A stretch of 64,000 nt of DNA from Flavobacterium sp. PMTSA4 (GCF_032098525.1 NZ_CP134890.1:2480001-2544000), one strand, 5' to 3'. Shown: positions 17,849 through 27,376, counted from the stretch's first letter. The notes: a model not told the origin generated them from the letters alone. Made by a program: numbers and translations.

Positions 17849-18829
17849 TTACAATACCATCAAATTACAACCGCGAATATCTGAATTATCAAATCTTCCA
17901 AGAACTTCAAAAGAATTATTAGAGTATTTTTTTCCTAAATCTTGAGTTGCAATAAAGGAACACGAATTGAGATTAGCCAAATCAATAACGTTTATACCGC
18001 CAGTTTTCTCATAATCTACATAACTTAATGCATCTTCTGTATCACGAATTAATATTTGCATCCAATTTGGACATTCAAAAATTCCACTTCCAAAAGAATA
18101 AGCTTGAGATAATAGTTCCGTCATACCATATTCTGAATGTATGTTTTTAACTCCGAAACCTTCGGATAAAATTGCATGTAATTCTTCGCGGATAATTTCT
18201 TTTCGTTTGCCTTTCATTCCGCCAGTTTCCATGATAATAGTGTTTTTTAATTGAAACTTTTGTTTTTCAATTAAGTCAAGCAAAGCATAAGTTACGCCAA
18301 TTAATAGAACATTTTGACCAGATTGGTCTAAAGTAATTAGCTTTTCGATTAATTCATCATAATTGTTCAGGTAAAATCCAGAATGTTGATTATTTGAACG
18401 CTCAATTAAATCATTTACCATATAAATCAAAGACGAACCATCGCGTTCTAAATAGGATGGAAGCAAGGCTAAAACCGCATAGTCTTCAATGTTTCCGTAG
18501 AACTCTGAGAAAGCATTTCTAAAACTTTGTTCGTATAACGAAATATCGGTTACTAAATGTTTACTCGTAATCATTCCGGTTGTTCCACTACTTGTAAAGG
18601 TTTCTTGAATTGGATTAGTTGATGAAACTACTTCATGACTTTTAAAAAATTGAATTGGTAAAAATGGAATTTGCTGAACGGTTTTTACTTCTTGAGGATT
18701 TACGTTTAGAAAATTGCAAAATTCACTATATACTTTATTATTTTCATATTGAAAACGAAAAATTTTCAAAGCCAATTTATCAAATTGTTTTTGAGAAGTT
18801 ATAGTAAATATATCTTGAGTATTTATCAA
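17849..18829 (-). CDS. LuxE-like acyl-protein synthetase family protein
   Basis: 326 residues of the LuxE/acyl-protein synthetase family (PF04443), related to the ANL adenylate-forming enzymes. FTSSGTTGMITSKH (about residues 78-91) is the ATP-binding signature, and HSEYGMTELLSQAYS near residue 236 is the second adenylate motif. Members activate fatty acids or other carboxylates. The luminescence reductase and transferase genes luxC and luxD are absent here, so the carboxylate used is unknown. It lies 80 nt downstream of a T9SS protein gene on the same strand. Confidence 0.78.
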   Translation of the reverse strand: MINTQDIFTITSQKQFDKLALKIFRFQYENNKVYSEFCNFLNVNPQEVKTVQQIPFLPIQFFKSHEVVSSTNPIQETFTSSGTTGMITSKHLVTDISLYEQSFRNAFSEFYGNIEDYAVLALLPSYLERDGSSLIYMVNDLIERSNNQHSGFYLNNYDELIEKLITLDQSGQNVLLIGVTYALLDLIEKQKFQLKNTIIMETGGMKGKRKEIIREELHAILSEGFGVKNIHSEYGMTELLSQAYSFGSGIFECPNWMQILIRDTEDALSYVDYEKTGGINVIDLANLNSCSFIATQDLGKKYSNNSFEVLGRFDNSDIRGCNLMVL

Positions 18830-18862
18830 TTAATTTTTTTTGACAAAAGTAATTAAAAATAA

Positions 18863-18888
18863 AAAGCCCTAACTTTCGTTAGAGCTTT
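18863..18888 (-). terminator. Terminator of the T9SS protein at 18910
   Basis: Stem 18863-18873 with 18878-18888 (one C/A mismatch) around TTTC. On the minus strand it reads CTAACGAAAGTTAGGGC followed by a U-run. The same CTAAC-GAAA-GTTAG core recurs at 42692 and 49360. Confidence 0.7.
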
Positions 18889-18909
18889 AAAATTATTATA
18901 GAATTATAA

Positions 18910-19689
18910 TTATCTGATAATTAATTTTCTAGAAGTGGTGTTTCCTTCTTCAGTGATTTTTACAATGTAAACACCAGAATTTAAAGAAGCAACATTAATT
19001 TCTGAATTAGATGTTGTTGTGTTTAGAACATTTTTGCCTAATAAATCATAAATAGCTACAATTCTTTCAGCATTAGCATCTGTTTCGATAAATAATTTAC
19101 CGTTAGAAACTGGATTAGGATATACTTTTAAACCTGCAATTGCATTTTGAGAAACGCTTAATGGAGCTTGTGTAACAGAAAAATCATCAAAACTAGCTGT
19201 ACCATTGTTATAAGCTCTTACGGCCAATACAAGTTTAGTAGCTTCAGCTGGAGAAGTAACTGTTATAGAATGTTGCGTCCATACAGTAGCAGTTGGTAAG
19301 TAACCGTTGTTATTTCTTAATGGATCATCAGTAGCAGCAGCAGCTTGATAAACAATTGCATCAGCAGCATCTTTGTAATTACTCCAAATTCTTGCATCTG
19401 TATTATCACCACTTGCTTTATACCAAAAAGAAATTACTAATTGATTACCACCAGTAATTGGAATTTCTTGGTAAAAACCTGTAGTTGCAGTTGCTACATA
19501 TTGTGCGGAATTAGTGTCATTATGTCCATCATTTGTAATTAAACTTGGTAAAGTATAACTTGCTGTTGGTCCAGCAGTCCATCCGTTAAGACCGTCCGCA
19601 AAAGTTGGATTTGTCACTAAGTTTTGTCCAATCATGAACATTGGAGCAATCATAAATAATAAAAAGTAGATTTTTTTCATTTTTTTCAT
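18910..19689 (-). CDS. T9SS-exported protein with carbohydrate-binding-like domain
   Basis: 259 residues. The signal peptide (KKIYFLLFMIAPMFMIGQ) may start at either of two Met codons, 19689 or 19680. Residues about 22-165 look like a single jelly-roll domain (NLVTNPTFADGLNGW, then VVSFWYKASGD-type strands), typical of carbohydrate-binding or discoidin-like modules. Residues about 180-259 form a type A T9SS sorting domain: VYPNPVSNGKLFIE, YDLLGKNV, SGVYIVKI and RKLIIR. It should be carried across the outer membrane by T9SS and attached or released. No catalytic domain is seen. Confidence 0.82.
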   Translation of the reverse strand: MKKMKKIYFLLFMIAPMFMIGQNLVTNPTFADGLNGWTAGPTASYTLPSLITNDGHNDTNSAQYVATATTGFYQEIPITGGNQLVISFWYKASGDNTDARIWSNYKDAADAIVYQAAAATDDPLRNNNGYLPTATVWTQHSITVTSPAEATKLVLAVRAYNNGTASFDDFSVTQAPLSVSQNAIAGLKVYPNPVSNGKLFIETDANAERIVAIYDLLGKNVLNTTTSNSEINVASLNSGVYIVKITEEGNTTSRKLIIR

Positions 19690-19784
19690 TTTTAGTTAGG
19701 GTACAAATATAATGACAAAATCCTTTTTCATGAAAGAAAAAGGATAAATTTAGTTTAATTTTAAGTTAATAATTGTAAAAACAA

Positions 19785-20099
19785 CTATCTGACAATTAGT
19801 TTTCTAGTGGCAGTGCTATCACCTTCACTAATTTTTATGATGTAAACTCCTGGAGGAATTGTGCTAATGTTTAGTTCTTTTGAAGAAGTAGTTGTTTGTA
19901 ATACTTTTTTCCCTAACACATCAAAAATTAAAATTTCTTTTTCGAGAGCAGTTTTTGAAGTAATGTAAATTTTACCATTGCTAACTGGATTAGGATAAAA
20001 ACCTAAAGCATCATTAGACTGTGATTTACTTTCTTGAGCAAAACCCACTAAAGAAAATAAAAGAACAAATAAAGTGATATAAAAGTATTTTTTTGTCAT
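19785..20099 (-). CDS. Signal peptide fused almost directly to a T9SS sorting domain
   Basis: 104 residues from the ATG at 20099 (MTKKYFYITLFVLLFSLVGFAQ). An upstream in-frame ATG at 20153 would add 18 residues before the signal and is unlikely. After signal cleavage only about 10 residues (ESKSQSNDALG) precede FYPNPVSNGKIYI, the start of the type A sorting domain. That domain resembles the one encoded just downstream at 18910 (VLGKKVLQTTTSS, PPGVYIIKI, RKLIVR). There is no passenger domain. It may be a degraded T9SS substrate or a real short one. Confidence 0.7.
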   Translation of the reverse strand: MTKKYFYITLFVLLFSLVGFAQESKSQSNDALGFYPNPVSNGKIYITSKTALEKEILIFDVLGKKVLQTTTSSKELNISTIPPGVYIIKISEGDSTATRKLIVR

Positions 20100-20157
20100 G
20101 TCATAGAAATGGTTAGTACAAAAGTATAAAATATATTTCAAATAATATGCCAAAAAA

Positions 20158-20188
20158 AATCCTGAATTATTATTATTCAGGATTTTTT
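20158..20188. terminator. Terminator between the short T9SS gene and the lipoprotein gene
   Basis: AAATCCTGAAT pairs with ATTCAGGATTT, with A and T runs on the two sides. In the minus direction it ends the lipoprotein transcript. Confidence 0.7.
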
Positions 20189-20208
20189 TATTTTTTTATT
20201 CTAAATCA

Positions 20209-21387
20209 TTAGAAACCTACTGACCAACCAGTTGCCCATGTTGGTATACTAACACCGTTTCCAGCACCAGTTGCAGCACTTTCTGTAAATATAGCACTTA
20301 CATCTGCTGTGTTTCCTGCAGTATCTTTTCCTTTAGATTTTGTAGGAACATCAGTGAAACTAACGTTATTGGCTTTTAGTGTATTTGCAGCTACTGCAGC
20401 AATACATTCATCATGCTCAACATTAAATCCAGCTTTCCAGCTGCTTAATACTAAGTTTGTAAAAATCCCTTTAGTTCCTCTTCTTAATTTTAAGCCATCA
20501 TTTTCTTGATAAACTGTTGCATCAGCAGTACTTCCTGGACCAATTAAAGTCATATTAGTAATTGTTGGGTTAGCAATTGGAGTATTTGCAAATCCGAATT
20601 CAAAGTTATCAGCTTCAATACCTCTATTTCCTTTACCGAAGTCTAATTTTCCATACCAGTTAGAGTTTGTTCCACTCCATCCTTCTGTCCAGTCAAATTG
20701 GTCATCTTCGTTGCCAATAGAAATTAAACCAGTTGTATTAACTGTTCCACCGAAAAATTCAAATCCATCATCTGAACCATGAAAAGCTTCAACATATTCA
20801 ACAACAGTACCTGAACCAACACCAAAGAATGATAATCCATTGAATTCTTTTTCGCTATTGAAAGCTGCACCAGCATACTCAATTCTTAAATATCTGATAG
20901 AACCAGAACTGTCACTAGCATTTGTACCACCATAAGTTAAATCAGCAACTTCTGATTGAGCAGTACTTGCACCACCAGTTACACGATTAATTGGTGCTCT
21001 TCCACAAATAACTAATCCACCCCAATCTCCAGCGTTTTTAGTAGATAAACCACTAGTAAATACAACTGGGTTTGTAGATGTTCCATTTACATATATTTTT
21101 CCACCTTGAGCTACTGCTATGTAAGCAGAAGTACCACCAACACCTTCAATTACTGTTCCTGCAGGAATTGTTAAAGTAGCTCCATCATTTACTTGAATTT
21201 TACCAGTTAGTTTATATACAGTGCTTGCATTCAATACAACTTCACCGTCGGTTATTGTTCCTTGGAAGTTATTAGCGTCTACTACAAAAGAAGAAGAAGA
21301 ACTTTCGTCGTCACTAGATGTACAACTAGTAAATAAGCTACCAGAAATAGCTAAAATTCCAAATAATTTTACAATTGATTTTTTCAT
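20209..21387 (-). CDS. Predicted surface lipoprotein, beta-helix-like
   Basis: 392 residues. The signal MKKSIVKLFGILAISGSLFTSC has a lipobox, and the mature start CTSSDDES carries the Ser/Asp/Glu pattern known in Flavobacteriia as a lipoprotein surface-export signal. The body is Gly/Thr/Asn-rich with repeated turns (DGATLTIPAGTVIEG, GGKIYVNGT, GSIRYLRIEYAG), which suggests a right-handed beta-helix. It lies about 190 nt downstream of a TonB-dependent receptor on the same strand. A role as surface partner of that receptor is inferred from the pairing only. Confidence 0.72.
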   Translation of the reverse strand: MKKSIVKLFGILAISGSLFTSCTSSDDESSSSSFVVDANNFQGTITDGEVVLNASTVYKLTGKIQVNDGATLTIPAGTVIEGVGGTSAYIAVAQGGKIYVNGTSTNPVVFTSGLSTKNAGDWGGLVICGRAPINRVTGGASTAQSEVADLTYGGTNASDSSGSIRYLRIEYAGAAFNSEKEFNGLSFFGVGSGTVVEYVEAFHGSDDGFEFFGGTVNTTGLISIGNEDDQFDWTEGWSGTNSNWYGKLDFGKGNRGIEADNFEFGFANTPIANPTITNMTLIGPGSTADATVYQENDGLKLRRGTKGIFTNLVLSSWKAGFNVEHDECIAAVAANTLKANNVSFTDVPTKSKGKDTAGNTADVSAIFTESAATGAGNGVSIPTWATGWSVGF

Positions 21388-21533
21388 TGTGTTTTTATAA
21401 TTTATGAGTTATTTTGATATCGCAAATTTCGTTTAATTCCTTTTTTTTGAAGTTAACTAAAAGTCATTGTTACTTTATTAAAACTCTAATTTAATATTAA
21501 CTGAATGTTTAGTTTGTTAGTTAATCTTTAATA

Positions 21534-21562
21534 AAAAAGCCACTGTTGAAGTGGCTTTTTAT
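21534..21562 (-). terminator. Terminator after the TonB-dependent receptor gene
   Basis: AAAAAGCCAC pairs with GTGGCTTTTT, loop TGTTGA. It lies 17 nt from the receptor stop codon and has an A-run in the minus-strand U direction. Confidence 0.75.
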
Positions 21563-21578
21563 TTTAATTTTTATTGAA

Positions 21579-24332
21579 TTAGAATTGATAAGATAGGGTT
21601 AAGCTCAGGTTAATTCCTTTTTTATAGGAAAGAACGTTTACATCACCGTTTTTGTTTTCTTGAACTCTATTAATAGTTGGATCTAAAAGATTTTTTGCTA
21701 CTAAACCAAGACCGAAATTTTTATTCAATTTAGATTTTAAAATAAGGTCTAATGAACCAAATGCTTTGTCAACTAGATTTCCTCTGTCGTTTGTTCCAAG
21801 TGCATAAACTCTATCTGAAAAATAGGTATAAGATAAAGTTGAGGTTAAGTTACTTTCTTTTTTATTCCATTCGTTTAAAAAAGAAATATCTCCATTTAAT
21901 AATAAATCAGAAGCACCAGTAAATTTATCACTATCGGTGTTGAAAGCTACATTATAATCTGTTTCTTTAATTACTTTGTTTGTGCTTAAGTCTTGCTGAG
22001 TGTATAAATACGAAACATTTAAACCAGCAGTTAATTTTTTTGAATTTTCAGTATCAATGTTTAAAAGCGATTTTCTAACTTCAAATTCACCTCCAGCTAC
22101 ATATCCAAAATCTCCTGTATTAATATATGAAATATCATTAGTTGATGATGCAATTGTTACCTCGTTCATTGGGTTTTGAATGTATTTTCCAAAAGCAGTT
22201 ACAGAAATAACTTCTTCTTTTTCAGGAAAGAACTCCCATTTTAAATCAAAGTTGTAATCATCGGAAGCATACAAATCTGGATTACCTACTTTAACTTCAG
22301 TTACATCTTCATAAACAAATAAAGCTCTTTCTTTAAATTGTGGTAATGTATATGTTTTGCTAAATCCAAAACGCAAATTTTGTTTTTCTGTTAGCTCATA
22401 TTTTAATGTTAAACTTGGCAAGAAAGCAATTTTATCAAACTCATCTTTTCCGCCTGTTGGGTCAAGTTGTGTATTCCATTTTACTTTTTGGAAAATATAT
22501 TCACCTCTTAATCCTAAAACAGCTGTTAATTTGCTGAATTTGTATTCAGTGTTTAAAAATCCACCTTGAATTATTTGTTCACCATTATAAGTTTGAGGTT
22601 TTAAAGCATTTGGAACTTCAGCTGTTCCTCTGAAAGTAGCAACTTGAAAATAACCATTTGTAAAATTTTCTTGATTGTAGAAAGCATCAAGATTATTTGG
22701 GTCAACAACGGTATTTGTAAAACCATTTAAAGCTTTAAAGTTAAATTGTGTTGCTTCAAAATCTCTAGTTTTAAATCTTCCGTTATAACCTAATGTTAAT
22801 TTACCTTTATATTCAGTTTCGTCAACTTTTTTAAATTTATAATCTACACTTGCAGTAGCAGCCATTTCGTTTTCAGTTAAGTTTTGAAAATATCTATGGT
22901 TATTTGGAGCAGATTGAGAATTTATAACGTAACCATTGTCATTTTTGTTTAAAGTATTTTGAGTTCTATCTGGCATATCACCTTTAATAGTGTTGTATGA
23001 TAATCCCCAATTAGCTATTGTTCTTTTTGAAAGCTTGTGTTCACCTAATAATTGATTAATTAAAAGTGTGTTTTTTTCAAATTTATTTCTTCTGATAAAA
23101 CCATTTCCATCATTTGCTAAGTCGGCAACATATCCTGTAAACTCCTCTTTTGATAATGATGAAGTATTAATCAAAACCGAATTAAATTCTAATTTGTTAG
23201 CTGCATTAATTTTATAACCTAAATTTACCATCGCGGTAGTATTAGTATTAAAACTTATAGAAGTATATTTTTCGAAGTTTTTGTTAATTAAACTTGCATT
23301 TCCATTAACACCACCTTTTGCAGTTCCATCTGCTTTTGAGCTGTAATTATTCCCAAAAGAAGCTGTAGCAAACAAACTTAATTTTCCTTCTTCACCAATA
23401 TTAAATGATTTTCCGCCTGAAATTCCAAAAGTTCCAGCGATAGGATTTGTGTTTTCAAGTTGTAATGATTTAAAATTGTATTGAGTTAATCCATTATTTG
23501 GAATTGCTCTGTTATCAAAACCAAAACCATTGTACCCTTTTAATAATGAAAAATCATCATCATTAATTGCGTTGGTGTTAACACTTGAACCAAATTCAAA
23601 TTTTAAGAAACCGCTTCCTTTATAATCTTTAGAAACGATATCAACGTTTCCACCAGCAAAATCTCCGTATAATTTACTGTTGTAAACTTTATCAATTGAA
23701 ACATACTCTAATATATCTGTAGAAAATATTTCAAGATTTAAGTTTTTCTTTTCTGGATCGTTTGATGGAATTGGTAAACCATTCATTGTTGTAGAATTGT
23801 ATCTATCGCCTAAACCTCTAACAAAAATATTACCTGAACCTTCTTGTTTTGTAATACCTGTAGTTTTTACAACAGCATTTGCAACATCGCTAACACCTTT
23901 TCTAGAAAGTTCTTGTGCTCCGATAGCTTGTTTCATTTCTACGGCATTTTTTTGGTCTAATAATAATGCTGATTCTTTTGCTCTATTAGTATTGTTTTGA
24001 ATTACAACATCTTGAAGTGTATAACTTCCTGAGCCTAAAGCTAAATTTAAGGTTACTGTTTCGCCAGCTTTAACTTGAACTGTTTTTGTAACACTTTCAT
24101 AACCTAAAAAGCTAAATTCAATAGTATAATTTCCAGCTTCAATTGTGAAAGAATATTTACCTTCAACATCAGTAGAAACAGCTATATTTGTGCCTTTTAC
24201 TACTACATTTGCAAAAGGCAATGTTTCGTTTTGTAAATCTTTATCAGTGATAACTCCTGTTACTGTTCCTTTAGTTTGCGCAATTGATAAAACGCTAAAA
24301 AACAAGGTAATAAGTAAAAATTTTAATTTCAT
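21579..24332 (-). CDS. TonB-dependent outer-membrane receptor
   Basis: 917-residue outer-membrane receptor. After a signal peptide (MKLKFLLITLFFSVLSIAQ) comes a carboxypeptidase regulatory-like domain (VTGVITDKDLQNETLPFANV, residues about 24-105), then the plug (RKGVSDVANAVVKTTGI, FVRGLGDRYNSTTMNGLP) and a long beta-barrel. The last residues, SLTLSYQF, end in the aromatic needed for barrel insertion. Members import siderophores, sugars, phosphate compounds or peptides using the TonB motor. The substrate is not readable here. The neighbouring surface lipoprotein and the divergent PhoB/PhoR-like pair could hint at phosphate, but that is inference. Confidence 0.9.
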   Translation of the reverse strand: MKLKFLLITLFFSVLSIAQTKGTVTGVITDKDLQNETLPFANVVVKGTNIAVSTDVEGKYSFTIEAGNYTIEFSFLGYESVTKTVQVKAGETVTLNLALGSGSYTLQDVVIQNNTNRAKESALLLDQKNAVEMKQAIGAQELSRKGVSDVANAVVKTTGITKQEGSGNIFVRGLGDRYNSTTMNGLPIPSNDPEKKNLNLEIFSTDILEYVSIDKVYNSKLYGDFAGGNVDIVSKDYKGSGFLKFEFGSSVNTNAINDDDFSLLKGYNGFGFDNRAIPNNGLTQYNFKSLQLENTNPIAGTFGISGGKSFNIGEEGKLSLFATASFGNNYSSKADGTAKGGVNGNASLINKNFEKYTSISFNTNTTAMVNLGYKINAANKLEFNSVLINTSSLSKEEFTGYVADLANDGNGFIRRNKFEKNTLLINQLLGEHKLSKRTIANWGLSYNTIKGDMPDRTQNTLNKNDNGYVINSQSAPNNHRYFQNLTENEMAATASVDYKFKKVDETEYKGKLTLGYNGRFKTRDFEATQFNFKALNGFTNTVVDPNNLDAFYNQENFTNGYFQVATFRGTAEVPNALKPQTYNGEQIIQGGFLNTEYKFSKLTAVLGLRGEYIFQKVKWNTQLDPTGGKDEFDKIAFLPSLTLKYELTEKQNLRFGFSKTYTLPQFKERALFVYEDVTEVKVGNPDLYASDDYNFDLKWEFFPEKEEVISVTAFGKYIQNPMNEVTIASSTNDISYINTGDFGYVAGGEFEVRKSLLNIDTENSKKLTAGLNVSYLYTQQDLSTNKVIKETDYNVAFNTDSDKFTGASDLLLNGDISFLNEWNKKESNLTSTLSYTYFSDRVYALGTNDRGNLVDKAFGSLDLILKSKLNKNFGLGLVAKNLLDPTINRVQENKNGDVNVLSYKKGINLSLTLSYQF

Positions 24333-24489
24333 TTTTTCTATTAATAAATTTGATGCAAAGGAACTGCCTCAATGTAAAGAAGAAGTTAGTTACATATTAG
24401 ATTTGTGTTTTGAAAAGATTACCAAATTGTTATCAGATTAAATAATGGTTAACTCAAGGATATATTTTATTACAATTTTATATTATCTT

Positions 24490-24497
24490 TACTTTTG
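24490..24497 (+). promoter_or_regulatory. Possible -7 element for the two-component operon
   Basis: TACTTTTG fits TAnnTTTG, 28 nt before the ATG at 24525. No TTG at suitable distance. Confidence 0.3.
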
Positions 24498-24524
24498 TAT
24501 CGAAACCAAGAAAAGGTTATTACT

Positions 24525-25208
24525 ATGAAAAAAAAGGACATTACTATTTTATTAGTTGATGACGAGCAAGATATACTAGAAATTGTTGGTTATAATCTTG
24601 AACAAGAAGGATACAAAGTTATTACGGCATCTGACGGAAAAGAAGCCATTAGTAAAGCTAAAAAAGCGATTCCACAATTAATCATTATGGACGTAATGAT
24701 GCCTGAAATGGATGGAATGGAAGCTTGTGAACACATCAGAAGAATTCCAGAGTTAAGCAATGTTATTATTACTTTCCTTACCGCAAGAAGCGAAGATTAC
24801 TCCCAAGTTGCAGGTTTTGAAGCTGGAGCTGATGATTATATTACAAAGCCTATTAAGCCAAAATTATTGGTTAGTAAAGTAAAAGCATTACTTCGCAGAT
24901 TAAAATCAGAAGAAAAAATTTCTGACACCATTTTTGTTGCTGGGTTAGAAATTAACCGAGAAGAATATAAAATTGTAAAAAATGGTGAAGAAATGATTTT
25001 ACCTCGAAAAGAGTTTGAACTTCTTTATTTATTAGCTTCTAAACCAGGAAAAGTATTCAAGCGTGAAGAAATTCTAGATAAAGTTTGGGGAAATGAAGTT
25101 ATAGTAGGCGGAAGAACTATAGACGTTCATATTCGAAAATTAAGAGAAAAAATAGATGAAGATTTGTTTAAAACCATAAAAGGAGTTGGTTACAAACTAG
25201 AAGCATAA
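24525..25208 (+). CDS. OmpR/PhoB-family response regulator
   Basis: 227 residues from the ATG at 24525; the in-frame ATG at 24495 is less likely because it sits on the promoter box. The receiver domain (residues about 5-120) has LLVDDEQD, the phospho-Asp in LIIMDVMMPEMDG, the Thr in FLTARSE, and the Lys in YITKPIKPK. The C-terminal winged helix (ILPRKEFELLYLLASKPGKV, GGRTIDVHIRKLREKI) is of PhoB type. Its stop codon shares one base with the kinase start (TAATG), so the two are translationally coupled. Confidence 0.93.
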   Translation: MKKKDITILLVDDEQDILEIVGYNLEQEGYKVITASDGKEAISKAKKAIPQLIIMDVMMPEMDGMEACEHIRRIPELSNVIITFLTARSEDYSQVAGFEAGADDYITKPIKPKLLVSKVKALLRRLKSEEKISDTIFVAGLEINREEYKIVKNGEEMILPRKEFELLYLLASKPGKVFKREEILDKVWGNEVIVGGRTIDVHIRKLREKIDEDLFKTIKGVGYKLEA

Positions 25209-26251
25209 TGGCTTTAAAATTCAAAAAAACATACAGATTTGCACTAATCTCTACAACTTATATTACACTCTTTTCAACCAGTATAATAACAATTTTGTTA
25301 TGGTTTTTTGAAAAATTTTCTATTTCAATTACTTTGCTGTTTGCATTGTCAATGGCAATTTTTTCTTTCTTTGTAATTCAATATCGCGTTGAAAAATTTA
25401 TTTATCGTCGTGTAAAAAAAATATATGATGATGTTACTTTATTAGAATCAGCTTCTTTTAGAAATCAGCCAATTACAACTGATATGGCAACACTTACTCA
25501 ACAAGTGAAAAAGTTTGCTACTGATAAAAAGATGGAAATAGAATCTTTAAAGGTAAAAGAAGAATATCGAAGAGAATTTATGGGAAATGTTTCTCATGAA
25601 TTAAAAACACCATTATTCACCGTTCAAGGCTATCTTTCTACTTTGCTTGATGGTGCAATGGATGATAAAAAAGTTAGAAAAAAATATCTAGAACGTGCCG
25701 AAAAAGGTGTAGAAAGACTAGTTTACATAGTAGAAGATTTAGATATGATTTCTAAACTCGAAATGGGCGATGTAGGTATTCATAACACTAAATTTGATAT
25801 TGTTGAATTAATTCAAAATGTGTTTGATATGCTCGAAATGAGTGCCGACCATAAAAATATCATCTTAATGTTTGATAGAAAATACAGCAAAGCAATTTAT
25901 GTAAACGCAGACAAAGAAAAAATACAGCAAGTTTTGACAAATTTGGTAATGAATTCTATCAAATATGGTAAAGAAAACGGAACTACCGAAGTAACCATTG
26001 AAGATTTAGTGAAAAACAAAATAATCGTTAGAATCAGAGATAATGGTGAAGGAATAGAGCAACAAAATTTATCTAGAATTTTCGAACGTTTTTATCGTGT
26101 TGACAAAAGTGGAGCAAGAAGTGTTGGTGGTTCAGGTTTAGGACTTTCAATAGTGAAACATATAATTGAAGCTCACGGCGAGAAAATTTATGTTGAAAGT
26201 GAGTTCAAAAAAGGTTCTGAGTTTTCATTCACTCTTGAAAAGGACAAATAA
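25208..26251 (+). CDS. Sensor histidine kinase, PhoR-like
   Basis: 347-residue membrane kinase that should phosphorylate the upstream regulator. Two transmembrane helices (residues about 10-60) are not separated by a real periplasmic sensor domain, so it probably senses within the membrane or through a partner. The phospho-His is in FMGNVSHELKTPL, the N box in NLVMNSIKYG, and G boxes are DNGEGIEQQN and GGSGLGLSIVKH. The end overlaps the converging glycosyltransferase gene by 27 nt with no terminator between them. Confidence 0.92.
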   Translation: MALKFKKTYRFALISTTYITLFSTSIITILLWFFEKFSISITLLFALSMAIFSFFVIQYRVEKFIYRRVKKIYDDVTLLESASFRNQPITTDMATLTQQVKKFATDKKMEIESLKVKEEYRREFMGNVSHELKTPLFTVQGYLSTLLDGAMDDKKVRKKYLERAEKGVERLVYIVEDLDMISKLEMGDVGIHNTKFDIVELIQNVFDMLEMSADHKNIILMFDRKYSKAIYVNADKEKIQQVLTNLVMNSIKYGKENGTTEVTIEDLVKNKIIVRIRDNGEGIEQQNLSRIFERFYRVDKSGARSVGGSGLGLSIVKHIIEAHGEKIYVESEFKKGSEFSFTLEKDK

Positions 26252-27289
26252 TTTTTTCCAATCTATAAATTCCAAAGTTTTTGGAAAACCTGTGTAAAGT
26301 TCAATTTCCTGAATTTTTTCTATTTTGAAATCATCTTGTTTACAATAAGGTAAAGTTCCACTTTTTTTCATTCTTTTAGCCAGATATTCTTGTTCAGGTT
26401 GTCCAGGAGTTGGAATAAAAAAGGCTTTCTTCTGCAACTGAATTAAATCCATTATAGTAGTGTAACCCGAGCGACAAAGAATTTTTTTACTTTCATTAAT
26501 TGCAATTTCCAATTCGGATGAAGTCATGAAATTACATAAAGTGATATTGTCTATTTGTTCTGTTTTTTGTTCATTTTCAACAATTCCTTTAATGAAAATT
26601 ACTTTTCCTTCGTAATTTTTTAATTCGGTTATAAGTTTTTCTTCTAATAAAGTTCGTTGAGGTTCAGGACCAGAAAGCAAAACCATTAAATCATATTTAA
26701 TTGGAAGTTCTTGTTTTTCTAGTCTACTTAATGTGCCGATGTAATGAATATTTAAATCACTATCAGTTAAATGTCCTAATTTTCCAGAGAAATTAATATT
26801 TTTATCAAAATCAGGAACCCAACATTCTTTGAAGTTTTTAATAAAAAATTGATGCAGTTTACTTGAAATCCAAGTAGTTTTACCAGATAAAACAGTAAGT
26901 TGATGCGTTATAATTACGCTAGGAACTTTTTTGTTGTAAACACCTAAACGGTTATCAGAAATTATTCCGCTAAGACCAAATTCTTTGCACCATTTTTTAA
27001 CTATTTTCTTTTCTGAAAGAATGGCAGCAATTGTTTTTGGACTATTTTTAATTAATTTCCATTTAAAATTTTCAGCTTTTTTAGCATATTCTATATTATA
27101 GGAAGGTAACTCTAAATGCAATAAATGAGGAAATTCTTTTTTTAGCAAAGCCAAAGCATTTCCATCAGAAGCAATTATTGGGATATAATTATTTTTTTCG
27201 AGTTCTCGTATAATTGGAATACATCGAGTAGCATGACCTAAACCCCAATTTAGCGGCGCAACAAGGATATTTCTTTTATACGTTTTCAA
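26225..27289 (-). CDS. MurG-like glycosyltransferase (GT-B fold)
   Basis: 354 residues. ILVAPLNWGLGHATRCIPI (residues 9-27) is the N-terminal acceptor-side motif of MurG-like and GT28-type enzymes, and LCRSGYTTIMDLI with IPTPGQPEQEYLA near residue 305 matches the UDP-sugar-binding region. It is too divergent to call MurG, which is normally found in the cell-division gene cluster. Possible roles are transfer to a lipid or surface glycan. Its 3' end overlaps the converging histidine kinase by 27 nt. Confidence 0.78.
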   Translation of the reverse strand: MKTYKRNILVAPLNWGLGHATRCIPIIRELEKNNYIPIIASDGNALALLKKEFPHLLHLELPSYNIEYAKKAENFKWKLIKNSPKTIAAILSEKKIVKKWCKEFGLSGIISDNRLGVYNKKVPSVIITHQLTVLSGKTTWISSKLHQFFIKNFKECWVPDFDKNINFSGKLGHLTDSDLNIHYIGTLSRLEKQELPIKYDLMVLLSGPEPQRTLLEEKLITELKNYEGKVIFIKGIVENEQKTEQIDNITLCNFMTSSELEIAINESKKILCRSGYTTIMDLIQLQKKAFFIPTPGQPEQEYLAKRMKKSGTLPYCKQDDFKIEKIQEIELYTGFPKTLEFIDWKKLFVLFKSE

Positions 27290-27376
27290 GTAGTGAAGTT
27301 ACACTTAATAATTAGACAAAGAAAAAAAGATTTCATCTAATTTATATTTCCTTAATTTTACCAAAAAATTAAATTT

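Noticed and set aside
18910..20099. Remnant of an insertion sequence around the T9SS genes
   Set aside because: No transposase, inverted ends or target duplication were seen; the similarity of the two genes is explained by their shared sorting domain.
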